Source of the DNA: Paenibacillus sp. FJAT-29882
GTDB taxonomy: Bacteria; Bacillota; Bacilli; Bacillales; DSM-1321
Assembly: GCF_001510645.1 (NCBI RefSeq)
Contig: NZ_LMVB01000004.1
Span: 137,048-201,047 of the forward strand
DNA length: 64,000 nucleotides
Direction of reading: 5' to 3'
Below the pieces are notes generated by a model. It had not been told where the DNA came from. It searched no databases and saw only the letters and a program-made list of their open reading frames with translations. The translations under genes and the position numbers were made by a program. This document shows, piece after piece, positions 27,082 to 36,858 of the stretch. Numbering within the stretch: the stretch's first letter is position 1; the number at the start of each line of letters is the position of its first letter.

Positions 27082-30000
27082 TTAAATAATTTCACGATTC
27101 CTTGATTTTCTCCGTTCTATTTTATTCCCCATCCAGCCCGCAGCATTGTTCATATTCACTTTTGATAAATGAACTGAATCTGCTACTCTATCAGATTTAC
27201 TTCGCATATCGACACCTGAAACTACTGGTGAAACAAAAGCATCCGGATTAACACTACTTCCTTTAAAGCCAGGATCAGAAATTGTTTGTGTTAGCGGAGC
27301 ATTCATAACCTCTCTTGTGACTGCTCCATTTTGTGTACCCCCACCAGTTATATAAGAATCTGAAGTTCTCATTAAATTAGGAGTAGAACCTGATAATCCA
27401 GCTAATTCACTAGATGTCCTTATATCTCCATTTGAATTTACTGACGATGTTATTGTTTTATAAGTACCATTCGACTGTAGTTGTAAACTTGTTCCACCTA
27501 TATCTTCATTATTTGACACATAATTTGATGATCCACCGCTTACGGATGTGCTCCCACTTGCCAATGGATTCAATATGGTTGGATCTGGTGTGCTACCGGC
27601 GGCCATTCCCGGACTGATAAGTGTACTTCCTCCACCCATTCTTCCAATATCAGATTCAGTATTTGATGATCCACCACTTACTGATGTGCTCCTGCTTGCC
27701 AATGGATTCAATATGGTTGGATCTGGTGTGCTACCGGCGGCCATTCCCGGACTGATAAGTGTACTTCCTCCACCCATTCTTTCAATATCAGAATCAGTAT
27801 TTGATGATCCACCACTTATTAATGTGCTCCTGCTTGCCAATGGATTCAATATGGTTGGATCTGGTGTACTACCGGCGGCCATTCCCGGACTGATAAGTGT
27901 ACTTCCTCCACCCATTCCTCCAATATCAGATTCAGTATTTGATGATCCACCACTTATTAATGTGCTCCTACTTGCCAATGGATTCAATATGGTTGGATCT
28001 GGTGTACTACCGGCGGCCATTCCCGGACTGATAAGTGTACTTCCTCCACCCATTCCTCCAATATCAGATTCAGTATTTGATGATCCACCACTTACTGATG
28101 TGCTCCTTCTTGCCAATGGATTCAATATGGTTGGATCTGGTGTGCTACCAGCGGCCATTCCCGGACTGATAAGTGTACTTCCTCCACCCATTCTTCCAAT
28201 ATCAGATTCAGTATTTGATGATCCACCACTTACTGATGTGCTCCTTCTTGCCAATGGATTCAATATGGTTGGATCTGGTGCGCTACCGACTGCGGTTGAC
28301 ATTCCAGGGCTGATAAGTGCACTTCCTCCACCCATTCTTCCAATATCAAAATCAGTATTTGATGATCCACCACTTACTGATGTGCTCCTGCTTGCCAATG
28401 AATTCAATCTGGTTGGATCTGGTGCGCTACCGACTGCGGTTGACATTCTAGGGCTGATAAGTGTACTTGTTCCTTGGACTTCTGGACGAGTTAGTGGACT
28501 TTCCCTGATACTGCCACCATTCGTTACATGATTTGAAGGCCTACCAGTTGATAATGGATTCAATCTAGAAGCTGGGCCAATTATGTTGGGACCACCGTTT
28601 ACAGGTAAGTCTGAAAGCTTGTAATTCATCATTCGAACAGCTCCGTCTTGTAATGATGGATCTGCTGCGCCATTATTGCCCATCTTATTCCATTGACCTG
28701 AAGGACTCTTCCACCAATACGAAGATTCAGAATTTGTCTGAGCAAAACGAACTTCTGCATTTGGAGCAATCTTTGCCAATTCGTTCCACGACATTGAGGA
28801 TACACTTCCATCAGCTCTTAGAACTCCAGAACCACCAAATTCAGGTAAAGTGGATGATAACCGCTGTCTAGAGACCCCACTAAATGAATGTCCTAAAGTG
28901 CGTCCTAAACCACCGGCTCCTATCATACTTCCTACGGATTCTCCCATATTTCCAAAGAAGCTTCTTCTTGCACTAAGGTCATTCATCATACCTTTAAACC
29001 CTGTACCACCAACACCTTCGTATGCTTTAGCACCTTTAACAGTTTGAACAGTATTATTAATACCAGTGGAGACATTTCTACTCCCTTGCATTACACCCTG
29101 ACTTACCGTATTTCCCACCATTGCACCTACTGCAGCTCCTTGAGGTCCAAGGACTGATCCAGCAGTTCCTAAAAGTGCGCCTCCAACTGCACCAGCTACG
29201 GTTTTCGCTGTATTCCATGAGTTCGAATTAGCTCCTTTAGAACTAGCTGTTATATTTGTAAATGAAGCGTCAGAACCTCCACCAGCGTTCATAAAACTTC
29301 CACCGGCACTTATATCTCCAGATTTTGTAGAAACATTCGATGAAGAAAAGGGATTAGAAGTCATTGAAGAATTAGACATCCCATTGTTTCCACCACCCCT
29401 GATTATGTTTCCTGCTTGTTTTGATAACATCATGGTGCTCATGACGCCACCTAGACCCATCATAGTAACAGCTTGTCCTAATTTAGAAGAGGAATCACTA
29501 GCATTAACCCATTTTGCGATTATGCCAGATACGGGAATAAACATCATCATTAGTCCTAGCTTCATAAAAACCCCTGCACCCAAATGTGACATCATAGCAA
29601 AGGCATATAATACTATTGCGTGAATCGATTGAAGAAATACATTACTACATAATTCTTTAAACCAAGTTCCAAAAAATGCTCTCGTTTTCGGGAAAATTAA
29701 TGAATATGCGGCAACGTAACCCATAATAAGAAGTAGCATGATAATGATTTTACGAGCAATATAAATAATATTTAATGTTGCTGCTAATATCCATTCCATT
29801 AAGAATGTTAAAATAAGACTTAATCCTGGAATCCCTGGAGTTAAAGTTAAAGCATCCTTCCAATTAGAAATGATAGATACTCCCTCAACTTTCACTCCAT
29901 TACTAGTTAATAAATCCTTAATAGATTGGGTAATACCTGAATTCAATTCAAAAACAACGTTTGTTACTGGTAAATACGCGACTACAAATAAAGCAGAAGC

Positions 30001-30453
30001 TATCCACATATTCATGTCTTCCCAAAACTCAGATCTTGTTTGGGGATTATTGGCCTTTAATCCAAGTTTTAAAGATGAAAGTAAGATGGCTAAAGTCAAT
30101 AAAAATACGTAAGACGAAGAAAACATCTTAAGTATGGGATCAATTATTTTTAATCGCTCATCGGTCGTAAAAATTCCATCTGGTGCTAATTTTTGATCCT
30201 TGTCTGTCCATACACAATAAGGATTTCCATAAATCAAGGAACTAAGTGAGTTGATGTCACCAATATGAAACAAATTTTCAACCTGTCCTGCGATAAATTT
30301 TTCTGCCATATTCGCATCTGTTTCCTTGAAAGTTTCGATATTTTTATATTCTTCATCTGACACCAATGGTTTCCCGCAGGCCTCAGCTGCAAAAGTTTTT
30401 GATGGGATACATAAGAGAAATAATAAACATCCTAGCACAATCGCCTTTTTCAT
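27082..30453 (-). CDS. VirB6-like polytopic transfer protein with 46-residue tandem repeats
   Basis: A 1123-residue protein starting at ATG 30453 (GAGAGGTGAC ribosome site, signal peptide ending FAA). Layout as in the shorter paralogue: NPYCVW segment, about seven membrane spans to residue ~330, a Gly-rich region, RRSFFGNMGESVGS and SGVSRQRL. It then has seven to eight 46-residue repeats containing STLISPGMAAGSTPDP and GGSSNTESDIG, absent from the paralogue. VirB6-type proteins with large exported tails contact the recipient or pilus; here the repeat tail could vary in length by recombination. Confidence 0.75.
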   Translation of the reverse strand: MKKAIVLGCLLFLLCIPSKTFAAEACGKPLVSDEEYKNIETFKETDANMAEKFIAGQVENLFHIGDINSLSSLIYGNPYCVWTDKDQKLAPDGIFTTDERLKIIDPILKMFSSSYVFLLTLAILLSSLKLGLKANNPQTRSEFWEDMNMWIASALFVVAYLPVTNVVFELNSGITQSIKDLLTSNGVKVEGVSIISNWKDALTLTPGIPGLSLILTFLMEWILAATLNIIYIARKIIIMLLLIMGYVAAYSLIFPKTRAFFGTWFKELCSNVFLQSIHAIVLYAFAMMSHLGAGVFMKLGLMMMFIPVSGIIAKWVNASDSSSKLGQAVTMMGLGGVMSTMMLSKQAGNIIRGGGNNGMSNSSMTSNPFSSSNVSTKSGDISAGGSFMNAGGGSDASFTNITASSKGANSNSWNTAKTVAGAVGGALLGTAGSVLGPQGAAVGAMVGNTVSQGVMQGSRNVSTGINNTVQTVKGAKAYEGVGGTGFKGMMNDLSARRSFFGNMGESVGSMIGAGGLGRTLGHSFSGVSRQRLSSTLPEFGGSGVLRADGSVSSMSWNELAKIAPNAEVRFAQTNSESSYWWKSPSGQWNKMGNNGAADPSLQDGAVRMMNYKLSDLPVNGGPNIIGPASRLNPLSTGRPSNHVTNGGSIRESPLTRPEVQGTSTLISPRMSTAVGSAPDPTRLNSLASRSTSVSGGSSNTDFDIGRMGGGSALISPGMSTAVGSAPDPTILNPLARRSTSVSGGSSNTESDIGRMGGGSTLISPGMAAGSTPDPTILNPLARRSTSVSGGSSNTESDIGGMGGGSTLISPGMAAGSTPDPTILNPLASRSTLISGGSSNTESDIGGMGGGSTLISPGMAAGSTPDPTILNPLASRSTLISGGSSNTDSDIERMGGGSTLISPGMAAGSTPDPTILNPLASRSTSVSGGSSNTESDIGRMGGGSTLISPGMAAGSTPDPTILNPLASGSTSVSGGSSNYVSNNEDIGGTSLQLQSNGTYKTITSSVNSNGDIRTSSELAGLSGSTPNLMRTSDSYITGGGTQNGAVTREVMNAPLTQTISDPGFKGSSVNPDAFVSPVVSGVDMRSKSDRVADSVHLSKVNMNNAAGWMGNKIERRKSRNREII
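27560..28500 (-). repeat. 138-bp in-frame tandem repeats in the VirB6-like gene
   Basis: The string CAATATGGTTGGATCTGG recurs at 27571, 27709, 27847, 27985, 28123 and 28261, exactly 138 bases apart; a diverged unit with a 6-base insertion follows. Inner copies are almost identical and outer ones diverge, the pattern of copy-number change by slippage or unequal recombination. Confidence 0.92.
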
Positions 30454-30464
30454 ATTGTCACCTC

Positions 30465-32438
30465 TCATACAACCGAAACATTTTGGTTTGTATTCAAGTA
30501 CACCCATTCATCTGGCGTGGGTTCACTTCTAAATGAGACAATTTCCTTACCCGCTTTCAATATTACATCCCCAGGCTCAGCGGTTCGTATCATCTGTCCA
30601 ACCTCATCAGAAAAACGGAATGTTTCTAAAATATGTTCTATATCTTGGTCCGATTGTTTTAAAAATGCTACCGTAGCTAATTGTGCAATTACATCTGATG
30701 CCGCTTCTGATCGATGAAACATTTCATAACGTTGCGAAACGAGGGTTAGACTTACGTTCCACTTTCTTCCGCGAGCTGAAATAGTTTTGAAAAACTCAAC
30801 CATACTTGGATAATTAAGAGTCATCCAAGCTTCATCTTGCACGACTCTTTTCTTCGGTTTAGGATCATTTTTAATAAATCGATTCCAAGTCCATGTCATT
30901 AATACGTGCTGTGCAAGCGGCCGCTCAATCCCATTTTGTGATAATTTAGATATATCGAAAGTGACAATAGGTGCCGTTTCTAAGTTAACATCTGAATTTG
31001 TTTCTAAGCTGGTCTGCCCGTCAAACAATCCAAATGCTCTCCCTGCTGTGAATAATCCTATTATCGTTTTCAATTCATCCAAACCAGTATGGCCATTATT
31101 AATTCTTTCATTAATCTTTCTATAGACGTCTGAAATAGTTGGCATATTCTTGTACTGCTTTTCCCATTGAATATTTCCATCTTGATCAAACGTTTCAGCA
31201 TTAACATAAATACTGTCTATGTCTTCTGTAATCCCACAATCTTTTTTATACAATTCATTCATTATTTCATCAAGGGACCCTAACTCAGTAGGTGTTAGGT
31301 TAGCATCTGTTCCTGGTTTAGTAGACTCTTTCATAATTTTAAAGAATTCCAATGCTTCCTTTACTTTTTCAGGAATATTTACTCTTTCGACTATATATTC
31401 TTTAGGAGTATTTCTCTCCATTATTTCTCTTTCTACATATATATCAAGTGGGTTAATTCGACTAGTAAACCCCTTGATTTCATCCGCACGGATTTCTATT
31501 ACTACTCCACCAAGAGCATGTGTAATTTCTCGGTATTCCGGTTCAACGTCGAAAATCACCACTCGACTTATACCATCCATAAAACCACGGCCTATAAGTT
31601 GCTTTACAAATACACCCTTACCGCCGCCACTTTCTCCAAAAACACCGACATTGTAATTATTTAACTTTCTATCAAAATTGTTGAAGTAAACATATTCTTG
31701 TCCATATCGACCAATTGGCATTCCACCCGTATGACTAAGTTTGCTGGAAGTATGAGGAAACATTGCAGTAAGAGATAGTTGGTCTAAATTTCTAGAAGAT
31801 TTTTTTAGAAAGTTTCTTCCCAAAGCAAGGCATGACAACCAGCCTTCCTTCTGCCTTCCATAAGCAGTTATAAGTTCGATTGATTCTCCTCCAACCGAAG
31901 ATTCAACATCAGCACATCTCGCATTTAGCTCGTTAAGAGAATCTGCATAAACAGTAGCCTGAATGCTAACATAATACAAACCATTTTGATTGTTCCTAAT
32001 TTGGTTTCTAAGATTTTTGGTATCCTGAAGTTTTTGCCAAGTATCCTCTGCTCTTGCGTTATTTTCATTTTTTTGAGCAGAATAAAATATCGCTTCCAAC
32101 TTATCAATTTTATCTTTTAATCTTCTTATTGCTTCAGTCCTAGGAAACGGATCGATATGTACGGCACAATCCATGTCATCTCCACTAAAAAGTGCCTCCA
32201 GCCAATTAATTCGTACAGTTCTAGGGTATCCTGAAGGTTTAACATAAAAACTTCGAGCGTACTGAATTTTTCCTAGCCCAGTTTGAATTTTCAAGTGGTC
32301 TTCACTAAAAGTAATACCATCATTCAACGCATTATCTACCATTGAAGGTATTGTCAGCTCTCTTGCTTCCGGCTCCCATTCAACTTCCTTACTTTTTTTT
32401 TGTTTATTCTTACTCGAACCAAATAGTTTAGCCAACAA
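30465..32438 (-). CDS. VirB4-type conjugation ATPase
   Basis: About 657 residues. P-loop region VGVFGESGGGKGVFVKQL, Walker-B type VVIFDVEPEY, and RVVQDEAWMTL with the VirB4/TraC DEAW signature. It powers pilus/channel assembly at the membrane face. The last P-loop residue is Gly (GKG) where Ser/Thr is almost universal. GAGGAGG lies 9 bases before TTG 32438, which overlaps the end of the upstream gene; the frame is open back to 32456. The N-terminal VirB4 domain appears to be on the separate upstream gene. Confidence 0.85.
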   Translation of the reverse strand: MLAKLFGSSKNKQKKSKEVEWEPEARELTIPSMVDNALNDGITFSEDHLKIQTGLGKIQYARSFYVKPSGYPRTVRINWLEALFSGDDMDCAVHIDPFPRTEAIRRLKDKIDKLEAIFYSAQKNENNARAEDTWQKLQDTKNLRNQIRNNQNGLYYVSIQATVYADSLNELNARCADVESSVGGESIELITAYGRQKEGWLSCLALGRNFLKKSSRNLDQLSLTAMFPHTSSKLSHTGGMPIGRYGQEYVYFNNFDRKLNNYNVGVFGESGGGKGVFVKQLIGRGFMDGISRVVIFDVEPEYREITHALGGVVIEIRADEIKGFTSRINPLDIYVEREIMERNTPKEYIVERVNIPEKVKEALEFFKIMKESTKPGTDANLTPTELGSLDEIMNELYKKDCGITEDIDSIYVNAETFDQDGNIQWEKQYKNMPTISDVYRKINERINNGHTGLDELKTIIGLFTAGRAFGLFDGQTSLETNSDVNLETAPIVTFDISKLSQNGIERPLAQHVLMTWTWNRFIKNDPKPKKRVVQDEAWMTLNYPSMVEFFKTISARGRKWNVSLTLVSQRYEMFHRSEAASDVIAQLATVAFLKQSDQDIEHILETFRFSDEVGQMIRTAEPGDVILKAGKEIVSFRSEPTPDEWVYLNTNQNVSVV

Positions 32439-33315
32439 GTTCGCGCGCCTCCTCAAAATCCTGAATAAATTGATCTAAACCAGGTAAGGTTTCTGTATCT
32501 GCTGTAATAAATGATGTTATTTTCTCCTGCCCTTCAGCCACAACTCCTTCTATTGGGTTAATAATCATTCGCTCTCTATTCATTGATCTCTTTAAAACTT
32601 CCATTCCCTCTAAAGAACCAAGCACATCCGATGATACTTTTGCTCTAGATAACATTTTTTTTACGATTAAAGCTTGTTGATAAATAGATTCCATTATTTT
32701 TCTTTCTTTTTGATCTGGGGTCAATTTCCCCATTTTAGATGTCTCATACACATAACTAACGATGTAATACACACGATTAGTTATGCGGAAATCCTCTGTT
32801 GTTCTTTGCTTGATATGGGCTATAACTTTAAGATTGTAATCCCGTGTCTGAGGATTTGCAGTTTCCAGATTTACTAAAAACCTTTCCTCATCTTTTCTAA
32901 AATCTTGTCTCACAGCTTGTCCTAGAACTTCTAAAGGGAAGTTAATGACTTTAAATAATGATTGATACCCTGTAATAATGGATAGTTGTTCGCTCTGATT
33001 GAGTAAATCAAAATTAACATCATCTGTGGATAGTACCAAGCTGTATACATTTTTGGATTGCTCAAAGACCCCATAACGAATATCCTTTAACCCAATTAAA
33101 TCTTTTAATGAATCTTCCTTACCATTTTTTTGTTTTTGTTTCGGTTCACTATTTTGATAAAAAGTACCATCTTCTCCGTTTTGCTCAGAAAGGAATTGTT
33201 TTCTTTTCCATCCCCAAATTGGCTCATTATTATCCATTCTTCTTTTAGCGACAAATACTGTTACAAGCATTACTATTAAAAAAACAATCATGAAACTAAT
33301 AAATATATCGAACAA
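32428..33315 (-). CDS. VirB4 N-terminal-domain-like protein (TrsD/TraC type)
   Basis: A 295-residue protein: one N-terminal membrane segment (IFISFMIVFLIVMLVTVFVA), then a soluble domain with GLKDIRYGVFEQSKNVYSLV, IKQRTTEDFRITNRVYYIV and a long helix before the C-terminus, which resembles the N-terminal domain of VirB4/TraC proteins. Its stop overlaps the start of the ATPase. I read the pair as a VirB4 split into a membrane-anchored N-part and the motor. Confidence 0.62.
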   Translation of the reverse strand: MFDIFISFMIVFLIVMLVTVFVAKRRMDNNEPIWGWKRKQFLSEQNGEDGTFYQNSEPKQKQKNGKEDSLKDLIGLKDIRYGVFEQSKNVYSLVLSTDDVNFDLLNQSEQLSIITGYQSLFKVINFPLEVLGQAVRQDFRKDEERFLVNLETANPQTRDYNLKVIAHIKQRTTEDFRITNRVYYIVSYVYETSKMGKLTPDQKERKIMESIYQQALIVKKMLSRAKVSSDVLGSLEGMEVLKRSMNRERMIINPIEGVVAEGQEKITSFITADTETLPGLDQFIQDFEEARELVG

Positions 33316-33336
33316 CCCAAAGACCTCCTTTCTTCA

Positions 33337-33645
33337 TTAAGAATGATAGGTTTTTTGTGACTTTAAATAATGAATTTTCGAAACAACATAATCAGAAAGA
33401 TACTGTTCTCTTCGATCTAAATGGACGAACGCTAAACAAATTGCAATAATCACTGCAATTACAAATAACAGAACACGCAAACCGAAATCACCCCACCCAT
33501 GAACAAAAGGAATATTTCCCCCTATCAAGAAGCCAATCATAAATATAAATGTTGGAGCTATTATGAAAAATTGCCTTTTTGAAAAGATGGCAAGGATCTC
33601 TTTTTCTTCATTTGTTAAATCTTCTGGCACTACAATTTCATTCAA
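33337..33645 (-). CDS. PrgI-family (VirB3-like) membrane protein
   Basis: A 102-residue protein with two adjacent membrane segments (about 25-45 and 58-78) between a short acidic N-terminus (VPEDLTNEEKEI) and a basic C-terminus. Size, topology and position before VirB4 are those of PrgI/VirB3 proteins of Gram-positive type IV systems. Confidence 0.78.
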   Translation of the reverse strand: MNEIVVPEDLTNEEKEILAIFSKRQFFIIAPTFIFMIGFLIGGNIPFVHGWGDFGLRVLLFVIAVIIAICLAFVHLDRREQYLSDYVVSKIHYLKSQKTYHS

Positions 33646-33716
33646 CTTAATTACCTCCTAATGAAAAAGGAGTGGTATCTAACACCACTCCTTGTTTTAG
33701 TTTGGGATGGCAATAC

Positions 33717-34094
33717 TTACTTAGTTATCGCAGCAATTGCTGGCGCTAAATACCAGGCAGCATAAAAAACCATTGCTCCACCGATGCAACTAATTAACGA
33801 TATCCAAACTGTTCTCATCTTTTGAGCACTAATTGATCCAAAAATAATTACTACGGTAATAATCATAATTGCTAAAGTAAATAAACTTCCACCTAAGCCA
33901 CCAATTAATTTAATGACCTTTATAACTCCCCCATTAATTTTCGCATCGGTTTGATCATAAATACTAGTTGTAAGAGCAAACGCCTGTGATACAGGTGACA
34001 GGAATAACATTGTACCTAACAGTAGAAAAATCTTGTTAAGTGCAATTTTTCTTTTAATTAGTGAATTTGATGATTGGACTTTACTTTTTTTCAT
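33717..34094 (-). CDS. VirB2/TrbC-like pilin or channel subunit
   Basis: A 125-residue protein starting at ATG 34094, preceded by GAAAGGGGGG. A long signal sequence ends at about SQAFA; the mature ~80 residues have two hydrophobic helices (GGLGGSLFTLAIMIITVVII and WISLISCIGGAMVFYAAWYL) and a short loop, the VirB2/TrbC layout. First gene of the secretion operon. A terminator hairpin sits in its 5' leader. Confidence 0.78.
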   Translation of the reverse strand: MKKSKVQSSNSLIKRKIALNKIFLLLGTMLFLSPVSQAFALTTSIYDQTDAKINGGVIKVIKLIGGLGGSLFTLAIMIITVVIIFGSISAQKMRTVWISLISCIGGAMVFYAAWYLAPAIAAITK

Positions 34095-34120
34095 GTATAT
34101 ATCCCCCCTTTCAATAAAAA

Positions 34121-34166
34121 GAAGCACCACAAAACAGACTACAGGTAATCTGCTTTGCGGTGCTTC
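34121..34166 (-). terminator. Terminator hairpin in the 5' leader of the secretion operon
   Basis: On the minus strand GAAGCACCGCAAAGCAGA pairs with TCTGTTTTGTGGTGCTTC and is followed by TTTTTATT, only about 15 bases before the ribosome site. As it precedes the first gene, it is either the end of an upstream transcript or an attenuator of the operon. Confidence 0.7.
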
Positions 34167-34245
34167 CGCTACTAATCTCATATTTAGGTAAATGGATGTC
34201 AAGATACCTTTTATTATTGAACAACGTTTATAAGCTATTAAGCAC

Positions 34246-34635
34246 TTATGAACGTTTAAAATGCTTTTCTACTTTTGTACATGTATTTACTTCTATAAAA
34301 CTATTGTTTTTAGATATGTAATTTAGTTCAATATGACATTGACCAAATGGCTCCTTTGTTTTTCTAATCCGATTAACAAGAAGACTAACTAATAATTCAT
34401 ATTGATCTCTAGACAAACCTTTATCTTCAGAGTCAATTGGGGTATCCAGTAAAGATGATTTTTCTTCAGATAGTTCCATTTTTTGAAGCTGGTTTTGACG
34501 CATGAAAAATGATACAGTCTGACTTTCATGTCTCATAATTGAAGCACAAACCTCATTTTTGCTTAATTCCGCTTGAAATTGTTCTGATAATTGCCTGTTG
34601 GATATGGATACATCTGTATAATTGTAGGTTCTCAT
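34246..34635 (-). CDS. Unknown soluble protein
   Basis: A 129-residue charged protein with ribosome site AGGAGG. No recognised family. It lies between the secretion operon and the membrane-anchored 278-residue protein, separated from both by hairpins. Confidence 0.6.
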   Translation of the reverse strand: MRTYNYTDVSISNRQLSEQFQAELSKNEVCASIMRHESQTVSFFMRQNQLQKMELSEEKSSLLDTPIDSEDKGLSRDQYELLVSLLVNRIRKTKEPFGQCHIELNYISKNNSFIEVNTCTKVEKHFKRS

Positions 34636-34847
34636 TTTTGAATCCTCCTAAAATTTTAAATCATTCTATATCTGATAAACCTTTTTCCGTTTCAAGTAAA
34701 AAAACAGAATTTTTTTCATGAAATACTTAAGCCATTATAAGACAATGGGCCCAATTTTGGCAATATATTTCATGGAAAAATTTATATTAATATGATAAAT
34801 AAAGAGAAAAACATGAATAAAATGTAAGGAAAACAGTGTATTTTCAA

Positions 34848-34912
34848 TGTTTCCTCTTTCTTATAGTCCTATTTTACTATTTTGATATATAGGGCTATAA
34901 GAAAGAGAAACA
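34848..34912. terminator. Large hairpin between 34246 and 34946 genes
   Basis: TGTTTC-CTCTTTCTTATAG pairs with CTATAAGAAAGAG-AAACA (one bulged base) around a 28-base loop. It follows the 34946 gene on the minus strand. Confidence 0.55.
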
Positions 34913-34945
34913 GACTTCTTACGGTCATGTTTCTCACTAGGCTTT

Positions 34946-35782
34946 CTACATTACTGCAGCTTGTTCATTACTAGATTCGTTATCGTATAAGTGATGATTC
35001 ATATATGCTAATGTCTCAGCATCTTCCCAACTCATAACTCTAAAATTACCCTCTTTAATAAAATGACCTTTTACTATCATGACTTCTTGCTCATATTTTG
35101 GTACACTTCCGCTAAGTTTTACCTTGTCTTCTCTAAAGTTTAAAAATACGGATTCATCCTCCTCAATCGTAATTCTTCCCATCATTACTTGATGCGTACC
35201 AGGACTAATACTCATTGAAGGAGTAGCTGTAATAATTCTTGCTATATCTCTTCCATATTTTTTCGTAATAGAATCAAATTCTCTTTTTGTAAGCGGTGAT
35301 TTATCTTGATTTTCATCGTCTGCTTGAACATTCTCAAAATGTGAAGTTATATTTACACCTTCAGATTCAAATTGGAAATAGTTACTATTATTATCTTCTT
35401 CCATAACATCTCCGCAAGCACCAACTAATTGTTTTATGTTCTCAAACATATCGTCGGTTGGAATACTATGTAACATTTCCTGCACATTTTGTAACTCATC
35501 TTCATACACTTGATCTGCTGAATAAATTGGTATCTCAGGTTGGATAGAAATTTGATTCACGGGATCTGCAAGATAAGATAAATCTTGTTCCATTTCTAGG
35601 TCCGTCTTAACACTCATTAACGTTTCCGTCATACCAAGTATTTGAGTTTCCGGTGATACGATTGGTGCCCAACTATGACCATAAGGTGATGGCTTCTGAT
35701 TTTTCATCACTTTGCTTATTACTGGATAACACCCCATTCCAATTAATACGAGTACATATCCTATTACTGAAAAAATTTCCAC
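34946..35782 (-). CDS. Membrane-anchored cytoplasmic protein, unknown
   Basis: A 278-residue protein starting at GTG 35782, seven bases after GGGAGG. One membrane segment (IGYVLVLIGMGCYPVIS), then an acidic linker and a C-terminal domain (REFDSITKKYGRDIARI, VMMGRITIEEDESVFLNF). Unrecognised. The gene is preceded by the conserved hairpin/terminator leader, linking its control to the replication genes. Position next to the secretion operon suggests a link between the two blocks, for example a transfer or membrane-tethering factor. Confidence 0.6.
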   Translation of the reverse strand: MEIFSVIGYVLVLIGMGCYPVISKVMKNQKPSPYGHSWAPIVSPETQILGMTETLMSVKTDLEMEQDLSYLADPVNQISIQPEIPIYSADQVYEDELQNVQEMLHSIPTDDMFENIKQLVGACGDVMEEDNNSNYFQFESEGVNITSHFENVQADDENQDKSPLTKREFDSITKKYGRDIARIITATPSMSISPGTHQVMMGRITIEEDESVFLNFREDKVKLSGSVPKYEQEVMIVKGHFIKEGNFRVMSWEDAETLAYMNHHLYDNESSNEQAAVM

Positions 35783-35797
35783 GTTTTTTCCTCCCAA

Positions 35798-35979
35798 TCC
35801 TTAAAAAAGTATAAAAATATATAAAAAAGCCCATTAAGAAATAGTGATAAAATTGCACACATTTCCCTAATGGGCTTTGAAAATTTATAATTAAGCATAG
35901 ATATGCCTTTAAAAATCAAACAATAGTACAGCAGCACTTAACAGAAAAACATACAAAAACATTCTCCCTCATGGGTGAA
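35798..35979 (-). promoter_or_regulatory. Conserved leader H: hairpin, terminator, CTTTTTTAAGGA
   Basis: Hairpin at 35962-35979 (UUC, A, CCC, loop AUGA, GGG, A, GAA). Terminator at 35826-35878 (AAAGCCCATTA arms with T run). CTTTTTTAAGGA follows at about 35800. Distance between hairpin and terminator (~85 bases) is longer than in the other leaders. Confidence 0.65.
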
Positions 35980-36101
35980 GTAAAAAAAAAAATAATATAC
36001 ACATATTATATATTAAAACAATACTCACTACAAGCTAGCAAAAAACAAAATACATTATAATTGAATTCTCCTAGAAAGGTAAAAAGATAGTTAGGGACAA
36101 A

Positions 36102-36126
36102 CACCTCTTTCGAATTGAAAGAGGTA
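36102..36126 (-). terminator. Hairpin after the 36143 gene
   Basis: CCTCTTTC and GAAAGAGG arms around GAATT, 17 bases beyond the stop on the minus strand. Confidence 0.6.
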
Positions 36127-36142
36127 TTTTGATTATTTAATA

Positions 36143-36652
36143 TTAATATTCTTCATCACCTTGCGCTTCCTCGCTGATATTTGCGAGCAAGTTGTTTAAG
36201 TAAATTAACGCTTCTTCTTGTTTACCTTCTTTTAAAGCTATAATTACAGGGTTTAAGAGAAGCATTTCTTCATCGTATTCGTAATCTTCCAAACTCAACT
36301 GAGTTTCTTCAGCTTTTTCTATCGTAGGATTTTTAATAAGTTGTTTTATTAGCTCAATTTTAATGAGATAAGGTTCAAACTTAGGAATTTCCACTTCACC
36401 TCTTTGCATTGGAACCAACACAGGTAGTAAGTAAGCTGATAAATATCGTTGGTTAGAACAATACATAAGAAATCCCATGGATGTTTCGATTAATTTTTGG
36501 TCAAATAGATCCGTAATAATTACATCTTGCATATGGTATTTCATAATAAATGCACTAATTTGCACAGGATTGTCATGTATTAAAATCGAATCTTCTCCCC
36601 TTACATGCCCTATCACAAAACCTGCCTCTGTTCCTAATTGAATGCCTTCCAT
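36143..36652 (-). CDS. Unknown acidic protein
   Basis: A 169-residue protein, no membrane segment, with a Glu-rich C-terminal third. Ribosome site GAGAGGAAG. Its own terminator follows. Lies between the clamp gene and the membrane-anchored protein. No family recognised. Confidence 0.6.
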   Translation of the reverse strand: MEGIQLGTEAGFVIGHVRGEDSILIHDNPVQISAFIMKYHMQDVIITDLFDQKLIETSMGFLMYCSNQRYLSAYLLPVLVPMQRGEVEIPKFEPYLIKIELIKQLIKNPTIEKAEETQLSLEDYEYDEEMLLLNPVIIALKEGKQEEALIYLNNLLANISEEAQGDEEY

Positions 36653-36858
36653 ATTCTATCTTCCTCTCAAATAAAGTTCTGATTATTACATAATTGACTC
36701 TTTAAAGATCCATTTCAAGAACTGTTTCTTGATATATTTTTAGTTTTAAATCATAAGTGTTAACATCTTTTTCACATGTTTCCTACAGAAAATACCCTAC
36801 ACGCTGACCTTTCCATATAAAGCGGTTATAACAAATATTTGATAATATCAACCATTTC

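Noticed and set aside
27560..28500. CRISPR-like array
   Set aside because: Repeats are 138 bp, contiguous, in-frame and coding, with no spacers and no cas genes.
27548..28531. Long plus-strand open frame of 327 codons with perfect repeats
   Set aside because: It is the mirror of the 138-bp repeat region of the VirB6-like gene; no ribosome site, and the minus-strand protein has signal peptide, membrane segments and a paralogue.
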